This document shows, one piece after another, positions 23,317-31,335 of a DNA stretch of 64,000 nt. The notes under the pieces were generated by a model. The model did no database searches. It was not told the origin of the DNA and worked only from the letters and a program-made list of their open reading frames with translations. Where the stretch lies: assembly GCA_946415755.1 (NCBI GenBank), contig CAMKTS010000006.1:47256-111255 (forward strand). The letters are read 5' to 3'. Each line of letters begins with the position of its first letter. Position 1 is the stretch's first letter. Both the position numbers and the translations under genes were made by a program. This stretch comes from an uncultured Prevotella sp. GTDB taxonomy: Bacteria; Bacteroidota; Bacteroidia; Bacteroidales; Bacteroidaceae.

Positions 23317-24657
23317 CTACCATCTCGGAGCCAGCGTGGGGTCGGGATTGTCACTCTCACCCGGTTCATGGGAAGAGGCAGAGGTGGTGATCGTCACCAC
23401 ATTAGGACTATAGACACACCCCAGCGTAGTGCCCAGCACATAGGCACGGACGTAGTAGGTCGTTGACTCCTGAAGGTTTTCGAGCATGGCCATCACGTTA
23501 CCGCTGAAGCCGCCCTGTCCAACGGTGACGACTTCGGCATTCTCGCGGGTAGGCATCTGCTCGGTGGTGCTATATACCAAACCGTAGTCGGCAACCTCTT
23601 CGTCGGAAACGAAGCTGAAGCGGAACTCAGCATAGTTGTTGCCCACATAGAGAGAGGTGAGGTCGCCCACCGTCAGCGAAGCCTGCTGCGAACCGTTGGC
23701 AGCCTGCTCTACCAGTATGACAACCTGCTTGGGATTTCTGGAACCAGACACGACGATGACAGCTGTCAGTCGGTCGCGGTTGGTGTTGTTGGCATCGCAG
23801 CGCAGATGCAGCTCACCGTTGCCGATGCCATAACCCATCCGGATGTTGCCCATGGGATCGTGCCCCTCCTCAAGGTGCAGCCATGTACACGACGAGGGGA
23901 TATAGGCCTGCCACTCCGCATTGCCCTCAATACCAATAATGTGCGAGCCGCCGTGAGAATCGAAACGGCTGAGTTCTTCAGAAGCACGGAGGTAGATTTC
24001 ATCCGTGATACCTTCCTGCGTCACCGTGAACTCCACACTCTTACTGCCATAGATGACGGCCAGTGTGACAGCACGCGGAATATCTGTCACCGCATTGTCT
24101 ACTGAGATCTGAACGACTTCGGCACCGCTGCTGCCAGTGGTCTTGTCGAGATGCAGCCAGCTGATACCGGCAGGTGTCTGTATCGTCCAGTTCGTGTTGC
24201 TGGTGATGGTCAGCAGCTGGGCACCTTCGGGAACAGCACCGAACGTGAATGCTCCCTTGGAGAGGTTCATACCGTCACCGGAACCCGTCTGACGGATGGT
24301 CACTTTCTGTTGCAGCCCGCCGTCGGAAACCAGCGTGAAGGTTGCCGTACGGTCGATCTTGGTGGTATTCTGGTCGGTACCCACCACCAGGATTCCGTCG
24401 CCCAGTCCCTCGCGAGGCTGTATGGTAAGGCTGCTGCCAAAATCTCCTGCATCCAGGTTCATCACTCTCCAGTGGCAGTCGGCAGACACCGTCACCGTGG
24501 TCGTTTCGTCACTGGAACGTATCTCGATGTCGCCACCCAGTACGCGCAGCCGCTCCTTGGCGGGCTTTGCCATCGTCTCGTCGTCCGACTTACAGCCTAC
24601 TACTCCTGCCACAACAGTCAGCATGGCCAGTATTGCTACGATATTCTTAGTCTTCAT
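23317..24657 (-). CDS. BACON-domain lipoprotein
   Basis: A 446-residue lipoprotein: the lipobox VVGC places the lipidated Cys at residue 22. Three BACON-like immunoglobulin folds follow (residues ~40-120, 130-220 and 225-320; repeated pattern SNTNWTI..ISWLHL..VQISVD). A final Fn3-like domain (YAEFRFSFVSDEEVADYGLV, ESTTYYVRAYVLG) ends at about 425. BACON domains bind glycans or mucin in Bacteroidales surface proteins. It is the second gene of the five-gene operon. Confidence 0.85.
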   Translation of the reverse strand: MKTKNIVAILAMLTVVAGVVGCKSDDETMAKPAKERLRVLGGDIEIRSSDETTTVTVSADCHWRVMNLDAGDFGSSLTIQPREGLGDGILVVGTDQNTTKIDRTATFTLVSDGGLQQKVTIRQTGSGDGMNLSKGAFTFGAVPEGAQLLTITSNTNWTIQTPAGISWLHLDKTTGSSGAEVVQISVDNAVTDIPRAVTLAVIYGSKSVEFTVTQEGITDEIYLRASEELSRFDSHGGSHIIGIEGNAEWQAYIPSSCTWLHLEEGHDPMGNIRMGYGIGNGELHLRCDANNTNRDRLTAVIVVSGSRNPKQVVILVEQAANGSQQASLTVGDLTSLYVGNNYAEFRFSFVSDEEVADYGLVYSTTEQMPTRENAEVVTVGQGGFSGNVMAMLENLQESTTYYVRAYVLGTTLGCVYSPNVVTITTSASSHEPGESDNPDPTLAPRW

Positions 24658-24699
24658 AATCAGTTCTTATTAGTTCTTGAACAGCTATTAATTAAGGTG

Positions 24700-26244
24700 T
24701 TAGAAGTTGAAGATGGCTCCCAGCGTCATCATGAAACCTCCTGCAGAGATGTCGCTGTTGTCGCTGAGACGCTTGAAGTTGTCATCCTTGCTCACACCAA
24801 ACGAGAACTCCGGGGTGGCAAACACATAGAGGCGCTGGATGGGTGCAAACAGCAGCTTGGCACCGATGGAGAGACAGTTGGCCGCAGCACCGTCGCCATA
24901 GAGGTTGGTACCAGTCTTCACCGTTCCCGACAGGCGCTCTATGGCATAGCCCAGCTGCGGTACGATGCCGAGACGCTCCGTCAGTATGAACTGATAGCCG
25001 GCCTTGATGGCAAACGTAGAGCGCTTGTAGGTGATGCCGCTCAGATAGGTATCGTTGCCGTCGGTCGAGTACCAGGACACCTCGTCGGAGGCTCCCAGTC
25101 CGAAGGTGTAGCTGAGCTGCAGGTCGATGTTGCGGTAGGTGACACCGGCCAGCGCGGTGATGCCGCCCAGCTGTCGGATGGAGTAGCCTGCTCCGAAGTA
25201 GAAGGCCCTCGGCTTGATGTATTTCACGCGCTCCAGGGTAATGGTGTCCCTGGTCATCTGGTTATGCCTGACGGTATATTCCAAGCCATCCTTGGGCACA
25301 TAGCCCTTCCGGCTCAGGTTGATCTGATAGGTACCTATGGGCAGCGTGTGCGCCTCCGTGAGGTCGATGTGGTTGTTACCATTATAGGTGGCCACGGCAT
25401 TGCGCGGACGGGTATAGAGACTCAGCTGTCCCGTATGGGGAGTGGGCGGTGCGGCCTGCACGGTGTTCTGCTTCTGTGCCACCACGGTAAACGAGGTCTT
25501 CACGGGGTCGCAGTCGGCCTTGCGGGTCTCAACCACGTAGGTACCCTCTCGCAGCTGCGAATGCCACGTGCCGGTTCCCACATTCTTGTCCTCAAAGTAG
25601 ATGTCGGCCCTGCCCGCCACGTTCACCGTCACGTCGCCGAAGTGGTCTGACATGTCGCGCTGCTCCACGCTGACGATACGCACGCCCTGGGCATCCTCGG
25701 TGGTGATCATAAACTCCTGCTCGCCCTCGTAGCGGTCCTTCAGGGCACGCACCTTATGGCGTCCGTAGTTCAGGTATTTGTGGTTGACGGGCGACGGTCC
25801 GCAGTTCTCGCCGTCGACATAGATGGTAGAACCAGCTATCTGCGAGGCGATGGTGACATAGCGTCCGATACCGATGTCGAGATACATCTCATAGGTACGG
25901 GCACCCTCTACGGGTACCGTATAATAATAGTCGCGCAGCACGCCGAAGTCCTTGTGCTGGATGGTCAGTTTCTTGGCGCGACGGGGCACGTAGAGCCATA
26001 TCTCACCGTCATGGTCTTCCCTGGCCACGATGCCCAGCGAGCCACCGTTGAACGTGAAGCCCTGTTCCGGAGCCTGTATCTTGATGAGGGCTGCCTTCTC
26101 ACCGTTCTGGTCCAGCTTCGACGTACCGTGCAGGTTGGCCGTCATGTCCGTCTCCAGCAGTCCGAACTTTACCACCTTGATATTCTGTGCCTGCAGACAC
26201 AAAACCATTTGGAAGATGAATGATAGCAATAGTAATTTTCTCAT
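24700..26244 (-). CDS. PEGA-domain protein with C-terminal outer-membrane barrel
   Basis: A 514-residue exported protein (signal MRKLLLLSFIFQMVLCLQAQ). It has several PEGA-type beta-sandwich repeats (IYVDGENCGPSPVNHKYLNY, DIYFEDKNVGTGTWHSQLRE, AVATYNGNNHIDLTEAHTLP). The last ~170 residues form an eight-stranded-barrel-like region (FYFGAGYSIRQLGGITALAG, ending MMTLGAIFNF with a terminal Phe). PEGA domains are linked to surface layers and cell-envelope binding. As the first gene of the operon it may anchor or export the other products; this is inference from position. Confidence 0.78.
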   Translation of the reverse strand: MRKLLLLSFIFQMVLCLQAQNIKVVKFGLLETDMTANLHGTSKLDQNGEKAALIKIQAPEQGFTFNGGSLGIVAREDHDGEIWLYVPRRAKKLTIQHKDFGVLRDYYYTVPVEGARTYEMYLDIGIGRYVTIASQIAGSTIYVDGENCGPSPVNHKYLNYGRHKVRALKDRYEGEQEFMITTEDAQGVRIVSVEQRDMSDHFGDVTVNVAGRADIYFEDKNVGTGTWHSQLREGTYVVETRKADCDPVKTSFTVVAQKQNTVQAAPPTPHTGQLSLYTRPRNAVATYNGNNHIDLTEAHTLPIGTYQINLSRKGYVPKDGLEYTVRHNQMTRDTITLERVKYIKPRAFYFGAGYSIRQLGGITALAGVTYRNIDLQLSYTFGLGASDEVSWYSTDGNDTYLSGITYKRSTFAIKAGYQFILTERLGIVPQLGYAIERLSGTVKTGTNLYGDGAAANCLSIGAKLLFAPIQRLYVFATPEFSFGVSKDDNFKRLSDNSDISAGGFMMTLGAIFNF

Positions 26245-26285
26245 ATCTATACCACTTTTTTAGTTATTCGTACACATTTTGGTTG

Positions 26286-26317
26286 CAAAGATACCTAATT
26301 ATTCTTTAATAGCCAAA
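26286..26317 (-). promoter_or_regulatory. Promoter of the surface-protein operon
   Basis: Minus strand TTTG (26314-26317), 20-base spacer, TATCTTTG (26286-26293), about 40 bases before the first gene. Confidence 0.8.
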
Positions 26318-26384
26318 AATTTTGCTAAAAAAATGTTCCTAACAGCCGCCAGCACATCTGGCCTGCACATCTGGCCGTTCCAAC

Positions 26385-26544
26385 GTGGGCTGAATTCAGC
26401 CCACGTTCCATTCCCCTTCCCTTCTTATGTGAGCTCAAATTTGAACTCACATTCCATTTACCTTCCCCTTTTTTACGTCAGACCAAAATTGGGCTCACGT
26501 TCCCTTCTCCTTTCCGTGTTACGTGAGCGCAAATTTGCGCTCAC
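26385..26544. repeat. Array of four ~22-bp palindromes at ~46-bp spacing
   Basis: Palindromes at 26385-26404 (GTGGGCTGAATTCAGCCCAC), 26429-26450, 26477-26498 and 26523-26544 (GTGAGCGCAAATTTGCGCTC plus AC). Units 1 and 4 are perfect; 2 and 3 are imperfect. The arms differ between units but the pattern GTGNGC..AAATTT..GCNCAC is kept, and the spacers are pyrimidine-rich (TTCCNTTYCCTTCCC). Non-coding. Confidence 0.8.
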
Positions 26545-26695
26545 ATTCCCTTCCCATTTCCCTCATAGTGTCGCTTTGTGGCCACTGTGGCGGCAAAATG
26601 TAACCTGACAGCACACACGACACATAGGTTACAAATGGGCTACAAATGGGCTAATTCTTCCGAAGTACCAGTAAATAGGGGGGCAATCAGAAAAC

Positions 26696-26867
26696 AGGTT
26701 ACAGGTTACAGGTTACATTTAGCGTAAATGGGGCAAAGGTAACATTTAAGTTAAATAATACTTTATATTATATATTATATTATAATATAATATATAATAT
26801 AAAAAATTCTGCTTACTTTCCGTGAAAAAACGGAAAAACACCAAATGTAACCTGTAACCTGTAACCT
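26696..26867. repeat. Nested palindrome: 25-bp arms around a 42-bp AT-only palindrome
   Basis: The outer arms at 26696-26720 and 26843-26867 are exact reverse complements and are made of 8-9-base GGTTACA repeats. Near the centre, 26762-26803 is a perfect 42-base palindrome made only of A and T. The two dyad centres are within 1 base of each other. Non-coding. Confidence 0.88.
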
Positions 26868-26889
26868 ATGCCCCATGCTCCTGTTGGCG

Positions 26890-27015
26890 ATGCTAAAGTG
26901 GCCACAGATGACGCTAAAGTGGCACTTTGCGAAAACAAAGAGCCTGTTTACGAAGATAAAGTGCCACTTTACGATAATAAATAGGCACTTTATCCAGATA
27001 AAGAGACACTTTACG
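26890..27015. repeat. Six 21-bp tandem repeats
   Basis: Units start at 26890, 26911, 26932, 26953, 26974 and 26995; the core is GATAAAGTGCCACTTTACG with substitutions. Most units are themselves near-palindromic (AAAGTGNCACTTT). Because 21 is a multiple of three, the minus strand reads as repeating heptapeptides (KCLFIWI, KCLFIIV), but I do not regard this as a gene. Confidence 0.82.
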
Positions 27016-27145
27016 GAGCGAGCGGGAGGCGTAATGCGCGCAGACGGTATAGCACTGACCTGAGAGAAGGGCAAGAATTACATACGCTGTACTAAAAAGT
27101 CAGAAAAAAATCGGTCTTCTATGCACTCTTTTCAGAAAAAAGTCG

Positions 27146-27153
27146 TATCTTTG
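27146..27153 (+). promoter_or_regulatory. -7 element for the WYL regulator gene
   Basis: TATCTTTG, 39 bases before the ATG. The -33 region is AT-rich but lacks an exact TTTG. Confidence 0.5.
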
Positions 27154-27192
27154 TAGCGTCCTTTTATAAATAGACGAACAAATTATATCTAC

Positions 27193-28185
27193 ATGGAAAA
27201 ATCCACAAAGAATCCGATGCATGAAGGTCAAAACAAGATTGCTCGTTTTATCTGTTTAGACCAATTGCTTCGCTCTCCCGAAGGAGTCACCCTTCAGGAG
27301 ATTATCAATGACCCAAAGATGGATTGTATAAGCAAACGTCTACTCCAACAAAACCTAAAAGAATTTGAAGAGAAATATGGTGCGGAATTTGAACAGCAAT
27401 TATATCGAGGCAGAGAACGTCTGTGGAGATATAAGAATCCGGAGTTTTCCATTTTGAAACAAACTTCTGATAATGTGGACATCATCCGACAGTCAATAGA
27501 AAAGCTGTCATTGTTTAAAGGAGATCCCAGATACGACTTGTTGAGATTCTATCTTATTGGCTTAAGCAAGGGCTTATCAGAGGAAGGCCTTAACTATATG
27601 TCATTTGATAATAGCAGTGAAGTAGTGGGGTTAGAGCATGTCGACATGATATTAGATGCCATCACAAATAGGTATCCGCTCAAAATGAAATACAAATCAT
27701 TTGGTGCCAAAGAATTTGTATGCAATATTCATCCGTATCATTTACGGCAATACAACAAAAGATGGTACTTGTTTGCTTATTCAGAAGACAAACAAGAAAT
27801 ATTCAATTTCCCGCTTGACAGGATGATAAGTCTGGAACACCTTTCCAAGGCATATATTCCTACAGACGTGAACTTTGACGACTATTTTGACGACATCGTT
27901 GGAGTATCCAACTATAAAAACCGCGAAGTTGAAAAGATTCTGATAAAAGTCAACAGAAAGAGCATCGACTATATACGCACCAAGCCTCTCCATGGCTCTC
28001 AGACAGAGCTGAAGGAGCTGGAAACAGAGTCGCACGTATACATATCATTAAAAGTAAAAGTTAACACGGAACTCAAGATGCTACTTTTTTCTTACAATGA
28101 TGCCATAGAGGTAATTGAGCCTTTATGGTTCAGGAATGAATTTGCGGAAAGCGTAAAAAAAATGAGGGATATTTACGAAGTATGA
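27193..28185 (+). CDS. WYL-domain transcriptional regulator
   Basis: A 330-residue protein: an N-terminal winged-helix part (about 10-90; ARFICLDQLLRSPEGVTLQE), a WYL domain (about 150-225) with NKRWYLFAYSEDKQEIFNFP and the following LDRM, and a C-terminal WCX-type extension (about 245-330). WYL proteins bind nucleic-acid-derived or other ligands and often repress phage-defence operons (BrxR/CapW type), including their own. It stands first, in the same direction as the unknown genes at 28317-31254, and is separated from them by its own terminator-free gap and a new promoter. Regulation of that cassette is a reasonable inference. Confidence 0.87.
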   Translation: MEKSTKNPMHEGQNKIARFICLDQLLRSPEGVTLQEIINDPKMDCISKRLLQQNLKEFEEKYGAEFEQQLYRGRERLWRYKNPEFSILKQTSDNVDIIRQSIEKLSLFKGDPRYDLLRFYLIGLSKGLSEEGLNYMSFDNSSEVVGLEHVDMILDAITNRYPLKMKYKSFGAKEFVCNIHPYHLRQYNKRWYLFAYSEDKQEIFNFPLDRMISLEHLSKAYIPTDVNFDDYFDDIVGVSNYKNREVEKILIKVNRKSIDYIRTKPLHGSQTELKELETESHVYISLKVKVNTELKMLLFSYNDAIEVIEPLWFRNEFAESVKKMRDIYEV

Positions 28186-28219
28186 AAAAAGATTGCATAC
28201 TTATGTTCATAAAATATTG

Positions 28220-28227
28220 TACCTTTG
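28220..28227 (+). promoter_or_regulatory. -7 element for the gene at 28317
   Basis: TACCTTTG at 28220-28227. The predicted transcript start (~28235) leaves an ~80-base leader if translation begins at 28317. Confidence 0.6.
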
Positions 28228-28316
28228 CATTGTCAAGCTGGTAAGATAAAGGTTTGACGCCAAAAACACCTATGGGCAGAAAAGATGGTGATACCATTAT
28301 CAACAGGAGATTTTAT

Positions 28317-29198
28317 ATGGCAAACGTTTTCAAAAAGATACTTGGTGTTCAAGAAAAGGAAGAGAAATTGAGAGAACTCAGACATGTTTGCTCAGAATAC
28401 GACCGCAACAGAAAAAGATTGCAGGACCTTGCCACATCGTTATACAACAAAAGGAAAGGTTATATTATTGTTATTGACGACATTGTCAAAAAAGCAAACG
28501 GCATTGATAATCTTCCAAAGTGGTGTAAAGACAGCTTTTCTGAATCTTATCGTCAAGTAGAAAACTTTCAACTTGCGGTAGAATATGAGAAAGACCCTCA
28601 AAAGTTTGCCGAAGTCACGGACAAGACAGGAAGAACTGCTGCTTATGTCGGTGCTGGTACCGCCACTGGAGCGGCCATAGCAACATTAGGTCCTACTGCA
28701 GCGATGTCATTGGCCACTGTATTAGGGACTGCCTCAACAGGTACTGCCATCAGTGCTCTTTCTGGAGTTGCAGCAACAAATGCTGCATTAGCGTGGCTTG
28801 GAGGGGGAACTATTGCTGCCGGTGGGGCAGGCATGGCAGGTGGAAGCCTTGTGTTAGGGATGTTTGGTCCCATCGGAATTGCCATTGCCGGAGTTAGTGC
28901 AGCCAGCGGTTTTGCCATGCTTCGCTCAAAAAACAGGAAACAAGCAGAAGAGGCTGCGAAGTATATTGAGAGCATTCATCATGACAACAAAAACCTCTCG
29001 CAAAAGTTACAACATCTTTGGGCCATTTTAAACAGAAGCGATTACAATAGCGTTACTCGCTTAAAGCCCTCACAGGAATGGATTAAAAAAGTTCTGCCTA
29101 AGGATTATAAGCTTTGGGATGACAACCAAAAACATGAGCTGGAAATGTTACTGAATACTATATCCATCACAGTACAACTGATTAACGAAAGGGTATAA
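28317..29198 (+). CDS. Glycine/alanine-rich membrane-hairpin protein of unknown function
   Basis: A 293-residue protein beginning at MANVFKKILGV; a TTG at 28254 would add 21 residues and is less likely. Layout: an N-terminal coiled-coil/helical part (about 1-110), a ~95-residue Gly/Ala/Thr-rich hydrophobic stretch (about 112-205; ATGAAIATLGPTAAMSLATV, SALSGVAATNAALAWLGGGT), and a C-terminal helical region. Such helix-hairpin-helix proteins with a glycine-rich hydrophobic core resemble alpha-pore-forming or membrane-remodelling proteins; this is a comparison of layout, not a family match. It lies between the WYL regulator and another unknown gene, whose frame starts one base after this stop. 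It could be the effector of the cassette. Confidence 0.7.
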   Translation: MANVFKKILGVQEKEEKLRELRHVCSEYDRNRKRLQDLATSLYNKRKGYIIVIDDIVKKANGIDNLPKWCKDSFSESYRQVENFQLAVEYEKDPQKFAEVTDKTGRTAAYVGAGTATGAAIATLGPTAAMSLATVLGTASTGTAISALSGVAATNAALAWLGGGTIAAGGAGMAGGSLVLGMFGPIGIAIAGVSAASGFAMLRSKNRKQAEEAAKYIESIHHDNKNLSQKLQHLWAILNRSDYNSVTRLKPSQEWIKKVLPKDYKLWDDNQKHELEMLLNTISITVQLINERV

Positions 29199-29230
29199 AA
29201 TGGAAGAATCAGTAAAGACACCCCCTTCCC

Positions 29231-29680
29231 ATGAAGAACTGGCCAGGGCCTCTTCGCCACATGATAGAATTAGCAAATGCCAGAAGTCACCAGGCAATGA
29301 ATGAAGAAGAGCGCAAATTGTACTTTGACTCTGACTATTCTACTTTTTTTATTGTCACCAATTGGTTCAACAAACTGATGACACGTTTGGAAGATTCTCA
29401 AAACGCCACATACGACAAAGACGAGCAGAAGCGACCTGCCAATTCTCCTGTTCAGGAGAAATTAGCCGACAATGTGGTACAACCACAAACACATCCAAGC
29501 GACAGGACTGGGGTTGTGGTTTCCCCTTATGAAGAAGACGGCAGGGCTTATTGTGATATTAAAGTGGAAATACCCTCAAAATGGAAACATTGCAAAAAGC
29601 TATTAATAACAGGTATCCGTCCAAATACCAACCCAAAAATCAGTGCAAAATGGTTCCCATACTGTGAAGAAATAGAATAG
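29231..29680 (+). CDS. Small protein of unknown function, 5' end possibly frameshifted
   Basis: 149 residues from the ATG at 29231. The body is hydrophilic, with DYSTFFIVTNWFNKLMTRLE and a beta-rich C-terminal domain (YCDIKVEIPSKWKHCKKLLI, WFPYCEEIE). No family recognised. A second ATG at 29200, one base after the upstream stop, opens a different frame for 34 codons (MEESVKTPPSHEELARAS). Removing one C from the C-run at 29220-29225 would join it to this frame and give an N-terminus coupled to the upstream gene. So either the start is internal, or there is an indel here. Confidence 0.55.
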   Translation: MKNWPGPLRHMIELANARSHQAMNEEERKLYFDSDYSTFFIVTNWFNKLMTRLEDSQNATYDKDEQKRPANSPVQEKLADNVVQPQTHPSDRTGVVVSPYEEDGRAYCDIKVEIPSKWKHCKKLLITGIRPNTNPKISAKWFPYCEEIE

Positions 29681-29752
29681 TCACGTCTTACATGATACGA
29701 AGAAACTATGTAGTACGAAAGAATGCTGCATAGTTTTCTTTTTCTTTATGCC

Positions 29753-29760
29753 TATCTTTG
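29753..29760 (+). promoter_or_regulatory. -7 element upstream of the small membrane protein
   Basis: TATCTTTG at 29753-29760, ~90 bases before the preferred start. Confidence 0.5.
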
Positions 29761-29849
29761 CAATGTCAATCAGATGAAAGGGGGCCCTATTCTGAAAGAT
29801 GCCAGAGACACCGAGGGCAGCAAAGACGGTGAACTTTAAACATTACAAT

Positions 29850-30095
29850 ATGGAAATCAAAATCTTAGAGAGACGTTCCATGTTAGAGGCTGTTGGTGCA
29901 GTCATTTCATTAGCATGCGGATGGGGAGCACATTGGTTCATCACCCGCCACGATGTTCCTAACGCGGTTAAAGAGGCAGAGGCGAGGAAGGACAAGCTAC
30001 ATGCCCAAGAACTACGGGATTTTCATCATCAATTCGGAAAGTTAGCTGATACGTTCCGTGACATTATCAGCGATATCAACTCAAGAAACAAATAG
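29850..30095 (+). CDS. Small single-pass membrane protein
   Basis: 81 residues from the ATG at 29850 (MEIKILERRSMLEAVGAVIS); a longer form from 29799 is possible. One hydrophobic helix (about 12-32, AVGAVISLACGWGAHWF) is followed by a charged helical tail (DKLHAQELRDFHHQFGKLAD) that could form a coiled coil. It stops two bases before the next gene's ATG. No family recognised. It may anchor the following protein at the membrane. Confidence 0.6.
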   Translation: MEIKILERRSMLEAVGAVISLACGWGAHWFITRHDVPNAVKEAEARKDKLHAQELRDFHHQFGKLADTFRDIISDINSRNK

Positions 30096-30096
30096 G

Positions 30097-31254
30097 ATGA
30101 CGTATATGGAAACATTAGAAGAGATAGTTCTCTGGGAACAGATGGTTTCCAGAATGGATAAGAAACTTGCGCATCGCATCAATGTGTATGAGCATTCTGA
30201 GGATATTCTAAGCAAGGCACAAACAGAATTCCGCAAACTCTCTTCCATATTCAACAAGAAAGACATAGGGTTCCTGATTCTTGCTTGTCTGCTTCATGGA
30301 TTGGCCAAGTTTGAAATCCGCAAAATGAGAGTTATGAAGGATAAGGATTTGGCAAAGATGAATCCCCTTCACCATGAGGAACATAGCATGCGTGCAAATC
30401 GTCCATACTATTGTTCGCGTGAGGAGATTATCAATTGTCCCGTACCCTTTGATGCCATCATTCTTAACCCTTTATACAAGACTCCATTGATGGAATGCCT
30501 TAAGCCAGGATTTAAAGGAACAAACCATAGATTTACAGCACTAGGCCACGACCCCCTATTAGGATTGGTTTTTGGGACAGCAAATATCATGACTGGTACC
30601 ATCACGAGAAGTGATTTCAGAAGTTGGCATATTCGAACAGAACAGCATGAGCGTCTAAAACGAAATGGGCATATAGCTGCAGAAATGTTAGACACCATTT
30701 GTGAGCCTGCATCCACCGTTGCCATTTTCGATGCGGTTTATACCCGTATTGAAAAGGAGGGAAAAGACGGATGGCTCACGCTGGGAACGGCCCTGGCGAA
30801 AGAGACTGTTCATCTGTTGACTGATGTTCCAAGCACGATGAGTTTGCCCATTCCTTTTGTCTCGGCCATCTCATCTGATTTTGCCCATCGTCTGTCACTA
30901 TATGGCATTAACACTGGTACTATAGCAGAAGGAGCAATAGCAAATAAGGTTATTAACTTTATCATTGCTTTCCTACATCGTCTTTGCATGGAGGATGGTG
31001 TAGACGAGCAGTCGTACAAAGCAAGAACAACCAAAATAATAACGCTCGCTAGCATGCTTGCCACCAGTGGAGACCTTGTACTTACGCTATATCAAGCTTA
31101 TCTCGGAGATATGAAATCGCTGCGCAAGTTCGACTTGGGTGGATATCTGTGTACATTGAGAAAAATGGTATCAAGCACGCGTGTAATCAATCAACTTGAA
31201 TGTGAGTATATGCACATCAAGTTTCAAGAAGAGCTTGACCGTCCTCTGACATAG
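30097..31254 (+). CDS. Protein of unknown family with conserved His-rich motifs
   Basis: A 385-residue protein from MTYMETLEEIV (ATG at 30097). The longer frame beginning with a GTG at 30058 overlaps the gene before it and lacks support. Notable parts are HRINVYEHSEDILSKAQTEF, LACLLHGLAKFEIRKM, the cluster NPLHHEEHSMR, and TALGHDPLLGLVFGTANIMT, then TRSDFRSWHIRTE. Near the end there are two hydrophobic helices (KVINFIIAFLHRL, IITLASMLATSGDLVLTLY). The His/Asp/Glu clusters could bind metal; this is not proven. I have no confident family name. As last gene of the cassette it runs convergent to cydB. Confidence 0.7.
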   Translation: MTYMETLEEIVLWEQMVSRMDKKLAHRINVYEHSEDILSKAQTEFRKLSSIFNKKDIGFLILACLLHGLAKFEIRKMRVMKDKDLAKMNPLHHEEHSMRANRPYYCSREEIINCPVPFDAIILNPLYKTPLMECLKPGFKGTNHRFTALGHDPLLGLVFGTANIMTGTITRSDFRSWHIRTEQHERLKRNGHIAAEMLDTICEPASTVAIFDAVYTRIEKEGKDGWLTLGTALAKETVHLLTDVPSTMSLPIPFVSAISSDFAHRLSLYGINTGTIAEGAIANKVINFIIAFLHRLCMEDGVDEQSYKARTTKIITLASMLATSGDLVLTLYQAYLGDMKSLRKFDLGGYLCTLRKMVSSTRVINQLECEYMHIKFQEELDRPLT

Positions 31255-31335
31255 AGAAGAGGACAGGAATGCCTACAACACCACTGAATACAGGGGTGCT
31301 GCGGGCATTGATGCAGTGCCGACGGAACGGGAGCG

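Noticed and set aside
26760..26810. Replication origin or terminus at the AT-rich palindrome
   Set aside because: No DnaA boxes, dif-like site or replication genes were seen nearby; AT richness alone is not evidence.
26385..27015. Possible CRISPR array
   Set aside because: The repeated units are themselves palindromic and vary, spacers are low-complexity pyrimidine tracts, and no cas gene is near.
26775..27074. A 99-codon minus-strand frame with repeating heptapeptides (KCLFIWI, KCLFIIV)
   Set aside because: The heptads follow from 21-base DNA repeats; the frame also crosses the AT-only palindrome arm and has unnatural composition.
31255..31335. Terminator between the cassette and cydB
   Set aside because: AATGCC/GGCATT can pair but the stem is interrupted and has no T run.
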